A DNA stretch of 64,000 nt from Lachnospiraceae bacterium UBA7205 (GTDB taxonomy: Bacteria > Bacillota > Clostridia > Lachnospirales > Lachnospiraceae). The position numbers were made by a program, and so were the translations under genes. The notes under the pieces are model-generated. The model worked only from the letters and a program-made list of their open reading frames with translations. It was not told the origin of the DNA and searched no databases. Positions 17,745-27,151 of the stretch are shown here, piece by piece (positions within the stretch are counted from its first letter, which is position 1; each line of letters opens with the position of its first letter). The stretch covers positions 1 through 64,000 of the forward strand of contig DKUL01000036.1 in NCBI GenBank assembly GCA_002490665.1. The letters run 5' to 3'.

Positions 17745-18998
17745 ATGATAATGGTGTCGGTAATTATCCCAGTATACAATGCGGAGAAATACATAGAAGA
17801 GTGCCTTGATAGTCTGCTTGGACAGACATATTCAGACTTTGAGATCATCTGTGTGGATGACGGATCTAAAGACCACTCTTTAGAAATACTGCGCAGATAT
17901 GAGGCGTTAGACGGCAGGATATTAGTTTTGACCCAGAAGAATCAATATGCAGGTGTGGCAAGAAATGTTGGCATGAAATGGGCAAAGGGGAAATATCTGC
18001 TGTTTCTGGATGCAGATGATTTCTTCTGCGAGGATATGTTAGAGCAGACAGTCAAAAAGGCGGAAGAAGGACATACGGAAATTTTGGTGTTTGATGCTTA
18101 CAGATATGATGAGGCAAGCGGGGAAATAAATGCAGCATCATGGTCGATGCTTTCAGCAGAGCTTTTTGGAGAGGGGATTCACTCTGCGGCGCAAATCGCT
18201 GACAGTATCTATCAGTTTACATCCCCTTCGCCATGGAAGTTGTTTCTGAAAGAACATATTGAAAAGAACGAATTGCAATTTCAGAAAATCAAGCGTGCCA
18301 ACGATCTTTTTTTTACGTTTGCGGCGTTGTCCTGTGCAGAGCGAATTGGCATTCTGAATCATAAGCTGATGTATTACAGGACAGGGAACGCACAGAGCCT
18401 GCAGGGAAGCGTGGACGATACGCCGGATGTATATGCGCTGGCAGTATATGCGCTGCGGGATTTTTTGAAAAGCAGGAATCTGTGGCGAACGTTTCAGACA
18501 GCATTTCAGGAGATGGCAGTGACACTGTGTGTGTATAATCTGGGGAAACTAAGGACGGAAGAAGCATACCTGTATTTGTTGGAAAAGCTAAAAAATGATG
18601 TGATGCCTCAATTAGAAATAGAGCTGGAAAGACCGGACAGGCGGTTGGGGAAAGCGGTTCGGAATCAGGAAAAAATAATCATATACGGTGCCGGTATGCT
18701 AGCTTCAGTGTTTGTAAGGCTGCTAATGATGAAATATGAATATGAGCGAAATCATATGTTGATAGTGGTTAGTTCTAAACAGAATAATGTATCTGAACTC
18801 TGTGGGGTAAGTGTGCAGGAACTGCAGGAAATATCGGATGAATATAAGGAATATTTAACTGTGATAGCAATTTCCAAGGAAGCGGTTCAGAAAGAGGTCG
18901 AAATCATTCTGCAGGCAGAAGGCTTTACAGATAGTTTAAAATTGGGTTTCAGGGAAATGCTCAGTTTCGTTGCGTACGGTACGGAAACAGAAATATAA
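17745..18998 (+). CDS. GT2 glycosyltransferase with C-terminal Rossmann-like module
   Basis: The N-terminal 220 residues form a GT-A family 2 glycosyltransferase (VSVIIPVYNAEKYIEECLDSL, IICVDDGSKDHS, LFLDADDFF with the metal-binding DADD). A linker follows. Residues from about 307 form the module KIIIYGAGMLASVFVRLL with SVQELQEI after it. The same C-terminal module is in the GT2 gene at 21469. GAGG lies 9 bases before the ATG. It probably adds a hexose or hexosamine to the glycan chain. The donor cannot be read. Confidence 0.85.
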   Translation: MIMVSVIIPVYNAEKYIEECLDSLLGQTYSDFEIICVDDGSKDHSLEILRRYEALDGRILVLTQKNQYAGVARNVGMKWAKGKYLLFLDADDFFCEDMLEQTVKKAEEGHTEILVFDAYRYDEASGEINAASWSMLSAELFGEGIHSAAQIADSIYQFTSPSPWKLFLKEHIEKNELQFQKIKRANDLFFTFAALSCAERIGILNHKLMYYRTGNAQSLQGSVDDTPDVYALAVYALRDFLKSRNLWRTFQTAFQEMAVTLCVYNLGKLRTEEAYLYLLEKLKNDVMPQLEIELERPDRRLGKAVRNQEKIIIYGAGMLASVFVRLLMMKYEYERNHMLIVVSSKQNNVSELCGVSVQELQEISDEYKEYLTVIAISKEAVQKEVEIILQAEGFTDSLKLGFREMLSFVAYGTETEI

Positions 18999-19113
18999 TG
19001 CCGGTTTCCCAAAAAGAATACCATCCGCAGACAATAAATGGGAGAAACGGTAAAGACAGCTTCCATTTGTTGCATGATGGATACTACTTACACTTTTGGA
19101 AAAAGGAGAAATT

Positions 19114-20331
19114 ATGGAAAACATAGTGGTATGGGGAACAGGAAATATTGGAACATCTAAGTTTTATATTTCATTATTGAAAAAAGAATACAATATACTG
19201 GGATATTGTGATTCGGATAAATCAAAGTGGAAACAGTCTGTCAATGGGTATGCTGTTTTGACCGAAGAAGAATTAATGGATGCGGCAGAAAAAAATTTGG
19301 GAAGAATACTGGTTGCCGTGGCGGATGAAACAGTATTTTTTCAGATAAGGGATAAGATTGAGAAACTGAATCTGCCGGACAGTGTAAAGGTGTCGTGGTA
19401 TAAGAACCTGTATTTTGATCTAGTGAAAAAGAACGTTGAAACGCTTCGGCCGGTAAAAGCATATGAAAAAAAAGACATTGATTTTAGGAAACAAACGGAA
19501 ACTTGGCTGAACAACCTTATGTCCGAAGTCGAATTCTGGACGGAAATAGTGGCAAAACCACAGGCCAGAAATAGGGACGATTATGAAAAAAGATTGCAGA
19601 ACAGGAAGTTTACATCTGAGCTCACAGAGAATACAGAAAGAGTGGAGGATTATTTGAAAGATAAACAAGGTGCTCTTGTATATGATATCGGATGTGGCTT
19701 GGCGCCGAGATTCGGGACAGAACTTGCGTCCGGCAAGGTTATCCAACTGACAGGTATTGATCCGCTTGCATATTTTTACAATGTGATTAATCAAAAATTT
19801 GCCAGTGTGCCATGTAGAGAGATTGTGTTTGGTATGTTTGAGTTCCTCTCAAAATTTATAAATAAAAATATGGCTGAGGTCGTGATTATCAATAATGCCT
19901 TGGATCATTGTATTGATCCGTTCAGAAGTATTGTGGAGTGTTTGAGTATCCTGAAAGCGGGAGGAATGCTTCATATGAATCATGGAAGAATGGAAGGGCT
20001 GGTTGGTTTGTATCAGGGACTCCATCAGTGGAATATGGACTATAATGAAAAAGGAGATTTTATTATCTGGAATTATGATGTCATGATAAATGTCTCGGAA
20101 AGGCTAAAAGATATAGCGGAAGTTCAGGTATATTATTCCGATCGGCAGATTTCCTTAGACGAACAGTATGTATGTGTTGAAATAATTAAGAAAAAAGAGT
20201 TTTCTATGGCGGATTTTATAAATATGGATAACGATGACGCGGAACTTGCATTTATGGTTAAAAAAATGATGGAAATGATTTCAAATCCTGATTTTAATTT
20301 GATGTTTCAAAACATGCTGGTTTCCGGCTGA
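19114..20331 (+). CDS. Rossmann-like module fused to SAM methyltransferase
   Basis: A two-domain protein of 405 residues. Residues 1-110 begin NIVVWGTGNIGTSKFYISLL and contain GYCDSDKSKWKQSVNGY, the shared module. From about residue 175 there is a class I methyltransferase: LVYDIGCGLAPRFGTELASG (motif I), then IDPLAYFY and VVIINNALDHCIDPF (motif IV-like). AAGGAG lies 5 bases before the ATG at 19114; a TTG at 19096 is in frame but weaker. It may methylate the same or a later sugar of the chain. The 115 bases before it hold no gene. Confidence 0.75.
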   Translation: MENIVVWGTGNIGTSKFYISLLKKEYNILGYCDSDKSKWKQSVNGYAVLTEEELMDAAEKNLGRILVAVADETVFFQIRDKIEKLNLPDSVKVSWYKNLYFDLVKKNVETLRPVKAYEKKDIDFRKQTETWLNNLMSEVEFWTEIVAKPQARNRDDYEKRLQNRKFTSELTENTERVEDYLKDKQGALVYDIGCGLAPRFGTELASGKVIQLTGIDPLAYFYNVINQKFASVPCREIVFGMFEFLSKFINKNMAEVVIINNALDHCIDPFRSIVECLSILKAGGMLHMNHGRMEGLVGLYQGLHQWNMDYNEKGDFIIWNYDVMINVSERLKDIAEVQVYYSDRQISLDEQYVCVEIIKKKEFSMADFINMDNDDAELAFMVKKMMEMISNPDFNLMFQNMLVSG

Positions 20332-20354
20332 TTTGTGCGGAGGGAAAACAAACA

Positions 20355-21482
20355 GTGATTCATATACTTGGAACAGCAGAAGAAATTGCAGGAAGAATCA
20401 AAGAAAAAAATCAATTCCTTATCATCTATGGTGCCGGGATGATTGGAAGGACGATAATGCCGTCATACATACAGGAAATGCATTTAACGGATTATGTGGA
20501 CTGCTATATTGATATCGATAAAAAGAAGCAGGGAAAAAGCATTTTAATTGGTGAGAAATCGTTTATGATATGTGCGCCTGAAAAATTGGAGAGTGTCGGT
20601 AGAAATGCGGCGGTTATCATTACCAACAGTAATTTTATGCCGGTTGTAGATAAGATAAATCATATACCTGCGCTACATGAGACGGAGGTGTATATATGGC
20701 CCATCGTTTTAGAACAGCAGGCAGCGGCCAAAACAGAAAAAATTTCTTTTCAGAGCAGTGAACGAGAAAAGATGATACCCCCAAAGATACATTATTGCTG
20801 GTTTTCAGGGAATCCGATGCCGGATTACCTGAAACGGTGTATAGAAACATGGCATTTCTATTGTCCGGATTATGAAATTATACGTTGGGATGAGAGTAAT
20901 TATGATATTAGTAAAAATAAGTATATGAAACAAGCTTATGAACAGAAAAAATGGGGATTTGTACCAGATATAGCACGGCTGGATCTGTTGTACCAATATG
21001 GAGGGGTCTATTTGGATACAGACGTGGAATTGCTAAAAAGCCTGGATGAATTACTGTATTTGCCGGGATTTGCAGGAGTGGAGAAGTGGGGGAATATTAA
21101 TCTGGGCGGGTGCAGTGGATGCATGGCCGGAAATCCGGTAATAAAAGCAATGTTAGATTTCAGGGAAAACGAAGTGTTTATTGATGCAGATGGAGAGATA
21201 AATATGACTACATGTGGGTATTATGAAACACAGCCGCTGATAGAGATGGGATTTATACCAAATAATACAGTCCAAACCATTCAACAGTTTACCATATTTT
21301 CATCTGACTTTTTTTGCCCCTATGATTATATGAGCGGAAAGATAAGTGTTAATAAAAATACTTTTTCTATTCATCATTTTAATGGAGGATGGCTGGATGA
21401 GAAAAGTATGATAGAGAGAAAGAAAACACAACGGAAATATCAGACAATCATAGAAGGAATGGAAAAAATTGCAAAAAGATAA
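20355..21482 (+). CDS. Rossmann-like module fused to GT32-like glycosyltransferase
   Basis: N-terminal module (FLIIYGAGMIGRTIMPSYI, residues 18-35) followed from about residue 138 by a capsular-polysaccharide-type glycosyltransferase of the Gly_transf_sug/GT32 kind: PPKIHYCWFSGNPMPDYLKRCIETW is the signature start (quoted in part), then FVPDIARLDLLYQYGGVYLD with the DxD motif LDTDVE. GTG start with GGAGGG about 11 bases upstream. Enzymes of this family add hexoses with retention of configuration. It overlaps the next gene by 14 bases, which suggests coupled translation. Confidence 0.8.
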   Translation: MIHILGTAEEIAGRIKEKNQFLIIYGAGMIGRTIMPSYIQEMHLTDYVDCYIDIDKKKQGKSILIGEKSFMICAPEKLESVGRNAAVIITNSNFMPVVDKINHIPALHETEVYIWPIVLEQQAAAKTEKISFQSSEREKMIPPKIHYCWFSGNPMPDYLKRCIETWHFYCPDYEIIRWDESNYDISKNKYMKQAYEQKKWGFVPDIARLDLLYQYGGVYLDTDVELLKSLDELLYLPGFAGVEKWGNINLGGCSGCMAGNPVIKAMLDFRENEVFIDADGEINMTTCGYYETQPLIEMGFIPNNTVQTIQQFTIFSSDFFCPYDYMSGKISVNKNTFSIHHFNGGWLDEKSMIERKKTQRKYQTIIEGMEKIAKR

Positions 21483-22605
21483 TCAGATAAAAGTATCAGT
21501 AATAATTCCCATTTATAATGGAATGCCATTTTTAGAAAACTGCGTCAATAGTGTGATTGGCCAGACATATAAAAATATAGAAATTATTTTAATTGATGAT
21601 GGGTCAACTGACGGAAGTGGAATGCTGTGTGAAAAATTTCAGCAGGCCGATGAGCGGATTAAAGTAATACATAAAGAGAACGAAGGTCTGGTCAAGGCAA
21701 GAAAAATCGGAATTGAATGGGCGGTGGGCGATTATTTCGTTTTTGTGGATGCTGATGACGAAATCGATGTGCGGGAAGTAGAAATTCTCAGCAGTAAGGC
21801 GAAGGAAACGAGTGCTGAGATTATTTTGTTTGGTTTGGTGGAGGAACAGGAATCAGGATCGGTTGATAGATTAAATAAATGCAGGGAAGGAATTTACCTT
21901 GAAGATGATATCCGAAGAGATATCATATCTAATATGATACATACAGGTTCTTTTTTTAACTTTGGAATATTACCTAATTTTGTGTGCAAGTTTGTAAAAA
22001 AATCTTTTTTTGACCGCGCAAGTATAGAGATAAGTGAAGATGTGACCTTTGGTGAAGATGCGGATTTTTCATATCAGATGATTCCCCAGGCTAAATCTTT
22101 ATATGTGATGAATATCTGCCTGTATCATTATAAAAAAAGAAGTGGTTCGATGGTATGGAAGGGTGTTTCAAGAGAGATGTTAAAACACCTGGAAGATAAT
22201 TTGAAGGTTTGCTTTAGAAAATTGGGCATCTATGACCTGATGAAAAGGCAGTTGAGTGATTATATTCTATATGCAAAATTATTAAAGATGCCTTTCGAAG
22301 TAATTGATTTTGATCAATTTCGTGGGAAAAGGGTGGCCCTATATGGGGCAGGGGGATTTGGGCAGGCAATTAATGCTTTTTTGTCTGACTGCATTTCAGT
22401 ATGGGTTGACAGAGACTGCCAGAAATATAATGTCGAGGGGTTAAAAGTAGAAGCAGTACCGATGCTTGTCCATGAGGAAGATTTATATGACATAATTTTT
22501 ATTGCAGTTTTAAATATAGAAGTCTGTGAGGAAATAGCAGGGCAATTATGGGAAATGGGGATAAAAAAGCAAACTTACTATTTTCGACCAGAGACGGATT
22601 TATGA
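21469..22605 (+). CDS. GT2 glycosyltransferase with C-terminal Rossmann-like module
   Basis: Family 2 glycosyltransferase: VSVIIPIYNGMPFLENCVNSV, IILIDDGSTDGSGMLCEKF and FVFVDADDEID are present in the first 100 residues. Residues from about 285 carry the island's shared module (RVALYGAGGFGQAINAFL, then WVDRDCQKYNVEGL). The start is a TTG inside the end of the upstream gene, since the next in-frame ATG would cut into the catalytic fold; GGAATGG lies upstream. It is the last gene of the AT-rich glycosyltransferase run. Confidence 0.82.
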   Translation: MQKDNQIKVSVIIPIYNGMPFLENCVNSVIGQTYKNIEIILIDDGSTDGSGMLCEKFQQADERIKVIHKENEGLVKARKIGIEWAVGDYFVFVDADDEIDVREVEILSSKAKETSAEIILFGLVEEQESGSVDRLNKCREGIYLEDDIRRDIISNMIHTGSFFNFGILPNFVCKFVKKSFFDRASIEISEDVTFGEDADFSYQMIPQAKSLYVMNICLYHYKKRSGSMVWKGVSREMLKHLEDNLKVCFRKLGIYDLMKRQLSDYILYAKLLKMPFEVIDFDQFRGKRVALYGAGGFGQAINAFLSDCISVWVDRDCQKYNVEGLKVEAVPMLVHEEDLYDIIFIAVLNIEVCEEIAGQLWEMGIKKQTYYFRPETDL

Positions 22606-22684
22606 AGAATGCAAAAATATGGGTATTCTAGGATATTATACATTGGACTTTTTTGGAGGTATTCTTTTATAGGGAGAACAACAG

Positions 22685-23368
22685 ATGGAATTTGAATTGA
22701 CAGTATCAATGATGTGTGCTAGTTATGGCAATCTGGAAAAAGAAATAAGGGAGCTGGAAGAAGGCGGAATAGACTCGTTTCATATTGATATCATGGATGG
22801 GCGCTATGTGCCGAATTTTGCCATGTCGTTAAATGACATGAAATACATAGCCGGTGCAACAAAAAAGCCGCTTGATGTACATTTGATGATAGAACACCCT
22901 AATAACAACGTGCAGCTGTTTTTAAATAACCTGCGGGAAGGTGATACAGTTTATATCCATCCGGAGGCGGAGTACCATCCATCTACGACGTTGCAGAAAA
23001 TAATTGACGCTGGTATGATTCCCGGTATAGCAATCAATCCTGGAACAAGCGTGGAGACAGTCTACGAAATGCTGCGTATTGTCAAAAAGGTCCTTGTCAT
23101 GACGGTAAATCCCGGCAATGCGGGTCAGATGTACATGCCCTATGTCGGGAAAAAGATAAAAAGGCTGCTGACCTTGAAAGAGGAGATGCAGTTCAAGCTG
23201 TACTGGGACGGTGCGTGCAGCGCGGACAAGATATTAAAGTTTGCCCCGATGGGGATGGACGGCTTTGTGCTTGGCACTACGCTGCTTTTTGGGAAGGGCA
23301 GGCCTTATGGCGAAATCATAAGCGAGATACACAGTTACTGTGACGGTGTTGTGACAGGAATACATTAG
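22685..23368 (+). CDS. Ribulose-phosphate 3-epimerase family protein
   Basis: A TIM-barrel pentulose-5-phosphate epimerase of 227 residues. Family marks: SFHIDIMDGRYVPNF (metal site His and Asp), LDVHLMIEHP, and VMTVNPGNAGQMY. The usual second catalytic Asp region near the C-terminus reads LYWDGACSADKI. It would interconvert ribulose-5-phosphate and xylulose-5-phosphate, or a related pentulose or hexulose phosphate. It is the first of a three-gene set with a TarI/IspD-type cytidylyltransferase and a TarJ-type reductase, so it probably feeds ribulose-5-phosphate to polyol synthesis rather than serving as the housekeeping enzyme. Confidence 0.85.
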   Translation: MEFELTVSMMCASYGNLEKEIRELEEGGIDSFHIDIMDGRYVPNFAMSLNDMKYIAGATKKPLDVHLMIEHPNNNVQLFLNNLREGDTVYIHPEAEYHPSTTLQKIIDAGMIPGIAINPGTSVETVYEMLRIVKKVLVMTVNPGNAGQMYMPYVGKKIKRLLTLKEEMQFKLYWDGACSADKILKFAPMGMDGFVLGTTLLFGKGRPYGEIISEIHSYCDGVVTGIH

Positions 23369-23417
23369 TAACATTGTATATAAAATACAGCAGATATGGA
23401 TGGGAGGAATGGTCAGG

Positions 23418-24131
23418 ATGGCAGCGGCATTGATTTTATCAGGCGGTACAGGAACACGCCTTGGGGCGGATATCCCAAAGCAATACATAGAAATTTATGA
23501 CAGACCGGTCATTTCTTTTTGTATCGAAGCGCTGGCTGCCCATGTAAAAATTGACAGCATACAAATTGTGGCATCAGAACAGTGGCAGGAGTTGATTTTA
23601 AATAGTATTGAAAAACACGACCACGGAGGAAAATTTCGTGGTTTTTCAACTCCGGGTGAAAACAGGCAGCTTTCCATATATAGCGGACTGAAAGACATTA
23701 GAAACTACACGGATGATTCTGGCGTTGTCCTGATACACGACGCGGCAAGACCGCTGCTTTCGTGGCAGCTGGTGACGGATTGTCTCGCAGCGGCGGATGG
23801 CCATGACGGTGTCCTTCCGGTTCTTCCCATGAAGGATACAGTTTATAAGAGCATGGACGGCAAGAGGATTGATTCGCTGCTGAAACGGAGTGAGATTTAT
23901 GCGGGACAGGCACCGGAGGCATTTCGGATTGGGACATACTATGAAGCGAACCGGAAGCTGTGCCCTGATAAAATATTGGCAATAAACGGAGCGACGGAGC
24001 CTGCGGTGATGGCAGGGATGGATATTGTCATGATACCGGGTGACGAGGGCAATTTCAAGATAACGACAGCAGAAGACTTGGAGCGTTTCAGAGAGATTAT
24101 ACAGAAACAGAAGAATTCATGGAAAGTATAG
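23418..24131 (+). CDS. CTP:polyol-phosphate cytidylyltransferase (TarI/IspD family)
   Basis: A cytidylyltransferase of the IspD/TarI family, 237 residues. It has the nucleotide motif LILSGGTGTRLGADIPKQY, the internal VLIHDAARPLLS and LPMKDTVYK. GGGAGG at 23402-23407 is 10 bases before the ATG at 23418. IspD makes CDP-methylerythritol and TarI makes CDP-ribitol; the two are hard to split by eye. The adjoining epimerase and medium-chain dehydrogenase favour TarI, as in teichoic-acid-like polyribitol synthesis. The TagF-like gene at 13998 would be a user of the product. Confidence 0.8.
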   Translation: MAAALILSGGTGTRLGADIPKQYIEIYDRPVISFCIEALAAHVKIDSIQIVASEQWQELILNSIEKHDHGGKFRGFSTPGENRQLSIYSGLKDIRNYTDDSGVVLIHDAARPLLSWQLVTDCLAAADGHDGVLPVLPMKDTVYKSMDGKRIDSLLKRSEIYAGQAPEAFRIGTYYEANRKLCPDKILAINGATEPAVMAGMDIVMIPGDEGNFKITTAEDLERFREIIQKQKNSWKV

Positions 24132-24160
24132 CATAGGGAAGATTATAGGTGGGAGCGCAA

Positions 24161-25225
24161 ATGAAAGCATGGGTGTTACATGGCGTAAATAACATACATT
24201 GTGAAAAAGTGGAAAAACCGCTGCCGGCAGAAAACGAAGTCCTTGTCGGAGTAAAGGCAGTCGGCATCTGCGGCTCGGATATTCCCCGGATTTATAAGAC
24301 GGGTGCCCACGTGCATCCGTTGATACCCGGACATGAATTTTCCGGATGGGTGACAGAGGTGGGGGAAGGAGCTGATGCGATGTGGCTCGGAAAGCGCGTC
24401 GGAATCTTTCCCCTTATTCCATGCAGAAAATGTACTGCATGCCAGAAACGGCATTATGAACTGTGCCGTGGTTACAGTTATCTTGGCTCGCGCAGGGATG
24501 GCGGCTTTGCGGAGTATGTCGCGGTTCCGGAGTGGAACCTTATCGAACTGCCTGATAATGTCACCTATGAGCAGGCTGCGATGATGGAGCCGATGGCAGT
24601 GGCAGTCCATGCGATGAGGAGCGCCCTTTTGTCCGGATGCAGGAAAGATATGTCAATCGCTGTATGTGGTCTTGGAACAATCGGACTGCTTTTGGTGATG
24701 CTGTTAAGGGAGGCCGGATATGAAAATTTATATGCGGCGGGCAATAAGGCTTTTCAAAAAGACATGGCAGTTAAGACAGGAATATCCGCGGAACGTTTTT
24801 ATGACAATCATAACGGAACGTTTCAGGACTGGCTGATGGAACAGACCGATGGTGAAGGTGTGCAGGTTTTCTTTGAGTGTGTCGGGAAAAATGAAACGGT
24901 GTCGGCAGCAGTGAGCTGTACTGCGCCAAATGGAACAGTTCAGCTTGTAGGAAATCCGTTTTCGGATATGCTGCTTGAAAAAGACACTTACTGGAAAATA
25001 CTTCGGAACCAGCTGATGATAAAGGGAAGTTGGAACTCCTCATTTATGCATGAATCTGATGATGACTGGAATTATGTGCTTGAAAGATTAAAAAATGGCA
25101 GACTGTTCCCGGAACAGTTTATTACACATCTTATTTCCCTCGAAGAGTTAGATAGAGGATTGTTGATTATGAGAGATAAGATTGAGGAATATATTAAGGT
25201 GATGTGTATTTGTAAGGACATATGA
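24161..25225 (+). CDS. Zinc-dependent medium-chain dehydrogenase (TarJ/polyol-phosphate dehydrogenase type)
   Basis: A 354-residue alcohol dehydrogenase of the MDR superfamily. Catalytic zinc ligands appear in GICGSDIPR (Cys) and PGHEFSG (His-Glu). The structural zinc cysteines are in CRKCTACQKRHYELCRGY, and the NAD(P) loop is VCGLGTIGLL. It resembles galactitol-1-phosphate and sorbitol dehydrogenases, and ribulose-5-phosphate reductase TarJ. In this context TarJ (ribulose-5-phosphate to ribitol-5-phosphate) is the best guess. AGGTGGGAG precedes the ATG at 24161; the GTG at 24149 lies inside that ribosome site. A weak 7-bp inverted repeat (GACATAT/ATATGTC) lies at the gene end. Confidence 0.82.
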   Translation: MKAWVLHGVNNIHCEKVEKPLPAENEVLVGVKAVGICGSDIPRIYKTGAHVHPLIPGHEFSGWVTEVGEGADAMWLGKRVGIFPLIPCRKCTACQKRHYELCRGYSYLGSRRDGGFAEYVAVPEWNLIELPDNVTYEQAAMMEPMAVAVHAMRSALLSGCRKDMSIAVCGLGTIGLLLVMLLREAGYENLYAAGNKAFQKDMAVKTGISAERFYDNHNGTFQDWLMEQTDGEGVQVFFECVGKNETVSAAVSCTAPNGTVQLVGNPFSDMLLEKDTYWKILRNQLMIKGSWNSSFMHESDDDWNYVLERLKNGRLFPEQFITHLISLEELDRGLLIMRDKIEEYIKVMCICKDI

Positions 25226-25361
25226 TTAAAAAAATGAGATATAAAGATATGTCAGTTCGGGACAAAGGCGTAAACTTTGAAAAATTCAGTTGTTTACATA
25301 CTTCCCCTTCAATGTTAGAATTAGGGTATAAATACTGCATATGACACTGGAGGGAAAAGGG

Positions 25362-26951
25362 ATGGAACGTAGGTTTAACATAACAGGTTCTTGCAATCCG
25401 CAGAGACATTACATGGTAAAACTTGATGGCAGATTAAAACAGATTAAGAAAAATTACATTGATGATGGCAGTTATTTTGTCATTAACAGAGGACGCCAGT
25501 TTGGCAAGACGACGACGCTTAGAGCGCTGGAAGAATATTTAAAAGATGAGTATATTGTTTTGTCTCTTGATTTTCAGCAGCTTGGAACAGAGGAATTTGC
25601 AGACGAGCCGACATTTGTCCGTTCTTTTACAGAAGTGCTTATAAAGGCATTTCAAATTAATAAATTATCAGGAAGCGAAGGGTTATTGAAAGCATTGAAT
25701 GAGTTTATAAAAAAGGGTGATAGCAGCTTAAAGAACTTGTTTGTGGAGTTAAGCGCTCTGTGTGAAAACAGTCCGCGTCCAATTGTGCTTATGATTGACG
25801 AAGTTGACAGTGCAAGTAATAATCAAGTATTTGTCGATTTTCTTGCGCAGCTTAGGAGTTATTATTTAAATCGCGATAAAACGCCAATTTTTCATTCTGT
25901 AATTCTCGCTGGTGTTTATGACATAAAAAACCTGAAATTAAAATTGCGTCCCGATTCGGAACACCAATACAACAGTCCATGGAACATTGCCGCAAAATTT
26001 AAGATTGACATGAGCTTTTCCGCCGAACAGATAGCATCCATGCTGGATGAATATGAAAACGACAAACATACAGGAATGGATATACAGACAGTTGCGGAAG
26101 AGATATATCAGTACACATCAGGGTATCCTGTGCTTGTATCGTCAATCTGCAAATGCATTGATGAAGACCTGGTTGAAGACGGCATATTTGAAGATTTGAA
26201 AACTGCATGGACAAAAGACGGAGTGGCAGAGGCCGTAAAGATCATATTAAAGGATAGTTCCCCATTGTTTGAAAGCATGGCAAAGCAGCTTGACACCTAC
26301 GCAGACCTTTATAAAATAGTCGAGGACATCATATATTGTGGGAAGAAAATACCGTTCAGCCTGGAAGAAAAATCCATTAATCTGGGCAGTATGTTTGGCT
26401 ACCTGAAGGACGAGAACGGACATGTTGCAATTGCAAACAGGATGTTTGAAATGTGCCTTTTAAATATGTTTATGGCTCATGAAGCAATACACAGCGACGT
26501 TTACGCCCAGGGCGGCAGCGACAGGATTGGTTTCATAAAGGATAACATGCTCGACATGGAGCTTGTCCTGAAAAAATTTGTCGAGTATTTCAATGAAATA
26601 TGCAGTCAGAAAGACGCAAAGTTTATCGAGAAATACGGACGCAAAATTTTCCTGATATATCTGAAACCCATCATCAACGGAACCGGAAATTATTACATTG
26701 AGGCACAGACAAGGGATGAGCGGCGCACGGATGTCATTGTTGACTACCGTGGGGAGCAGTTTATTGTCGAGCTGAAAATCTGGCATGGGAATGAATACAA
26801 TGAAAGAGGTGAGAGACAGCTTACGGATTATCTGGATGATTACCGCAGGGATAAAGGCTATATGCTCAGTTTTAATTTTAATAAGAACAAGCAAACAGGC
26901 GTGAAAAAAATTCAGATTGGGGATAAAACGATTGTGGAGGCGGTCGTGTAG
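25362..26951 (+). CDS. AAA ATPase with C-terminal PD-(D/E)XK nuclease-like domain (AAA_35 type)
   Basis: A 529-residue protein. The N-terminus FNITGSCNPQRHYMV and NRGRQFGKTTTLRAL (Walker A) match the AAA_35-like ATPases; the Walker B-like segment is IVLMIDEVDSAS. The C-terminal 100 residues have the restriction-endonuclease-like core: ERRTDVIVDYRGEQFIVELKIW with Asp and Glu-x-Lys. Proteins of this build are abundant in gut Clostridia and Bacteroidetes, and their job is not established; defence or mobile-element links have been proposed. GGAGGG at 25349-25354 is 7 bases before the ATG at 25362. It is a single gene ended by a hairpin terminator. Confidence 0.82.
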   Translation: MERRFNITGSCNPQRHYMVKLDGRLKQIKKNYIDDGSYFVINRGRQFGKTTTLRALEEYLKDEYIVLSLDFQQLGTEEFADEPTFVRSFTEVLIKAFQINKLSGSEGLLKALNEFIKKGDSSLKNLFVELSALCENSPRPIVLMIDEVDSASNNQVFVDFLAQLRSYYLNRDKTPIFHSVILAGVYDIKNLKLKLRPDSEHQYNSPWNIAAKFKIDMSFSAEQIASMLDEYENDKHTGMDIQTVAEEIYQYTSGYPVLVSSICKCIDEDLVEDGIFEDLKTAWTKDGVAEAVKIILKDSSPLFESMAKQLDTYADLYKIVEDIIYCGKKIPFSLEEKSINLGSMFGYLKDENGHVAIANRMFEMCLLNMFMAHEAIHSDVYAQGGSDRIGFIKDNMLDMELVLKKFVEYFNEICSQKDAKFIEKYGRKIFLIYLKPIINGTGNYYIEAQTRDERRTDVIVDYRGEQFIVELKIWHGNEYNERGERQLTDYLDDYRRDKGYMLSFNFNKNKQTGVKKIQIGDKTIVEAVV

Positions 26952-26982
26952 GTTACTGTAAAACGAAATATGTGCAGAAGCG

Positions 26983-27029
26983 AAGCCTGATGTAAAGTAT
27001 GGAACTGGTTACTTTATGTCAGGCTTTTT
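26983..27029 (+). terminator. Intrinsic terminator of the AAA/PD-(D/E)XK gene
   Basis: A 17-base arm at 26983-26999 (AAGCCTGATGTAAAGTA) pairs with 27010-27026 apart from two mismatches, with a 10-base loop, and is followed by TTT. It lies 32 bases after the stop codon at 26951. Confidence 0.75.
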
Positions 27030-27151
27030 GAATGCAGCAATCCCGCGTATCTATCAGAAAGATAGTGCTCGTCGGGAGTCTGGTTTTAGATATGGTATTT
27101 CAAAAGCTGCGTATTGGAAGGTGCTTTGAAACCAGATGACGGTGCACGTGG

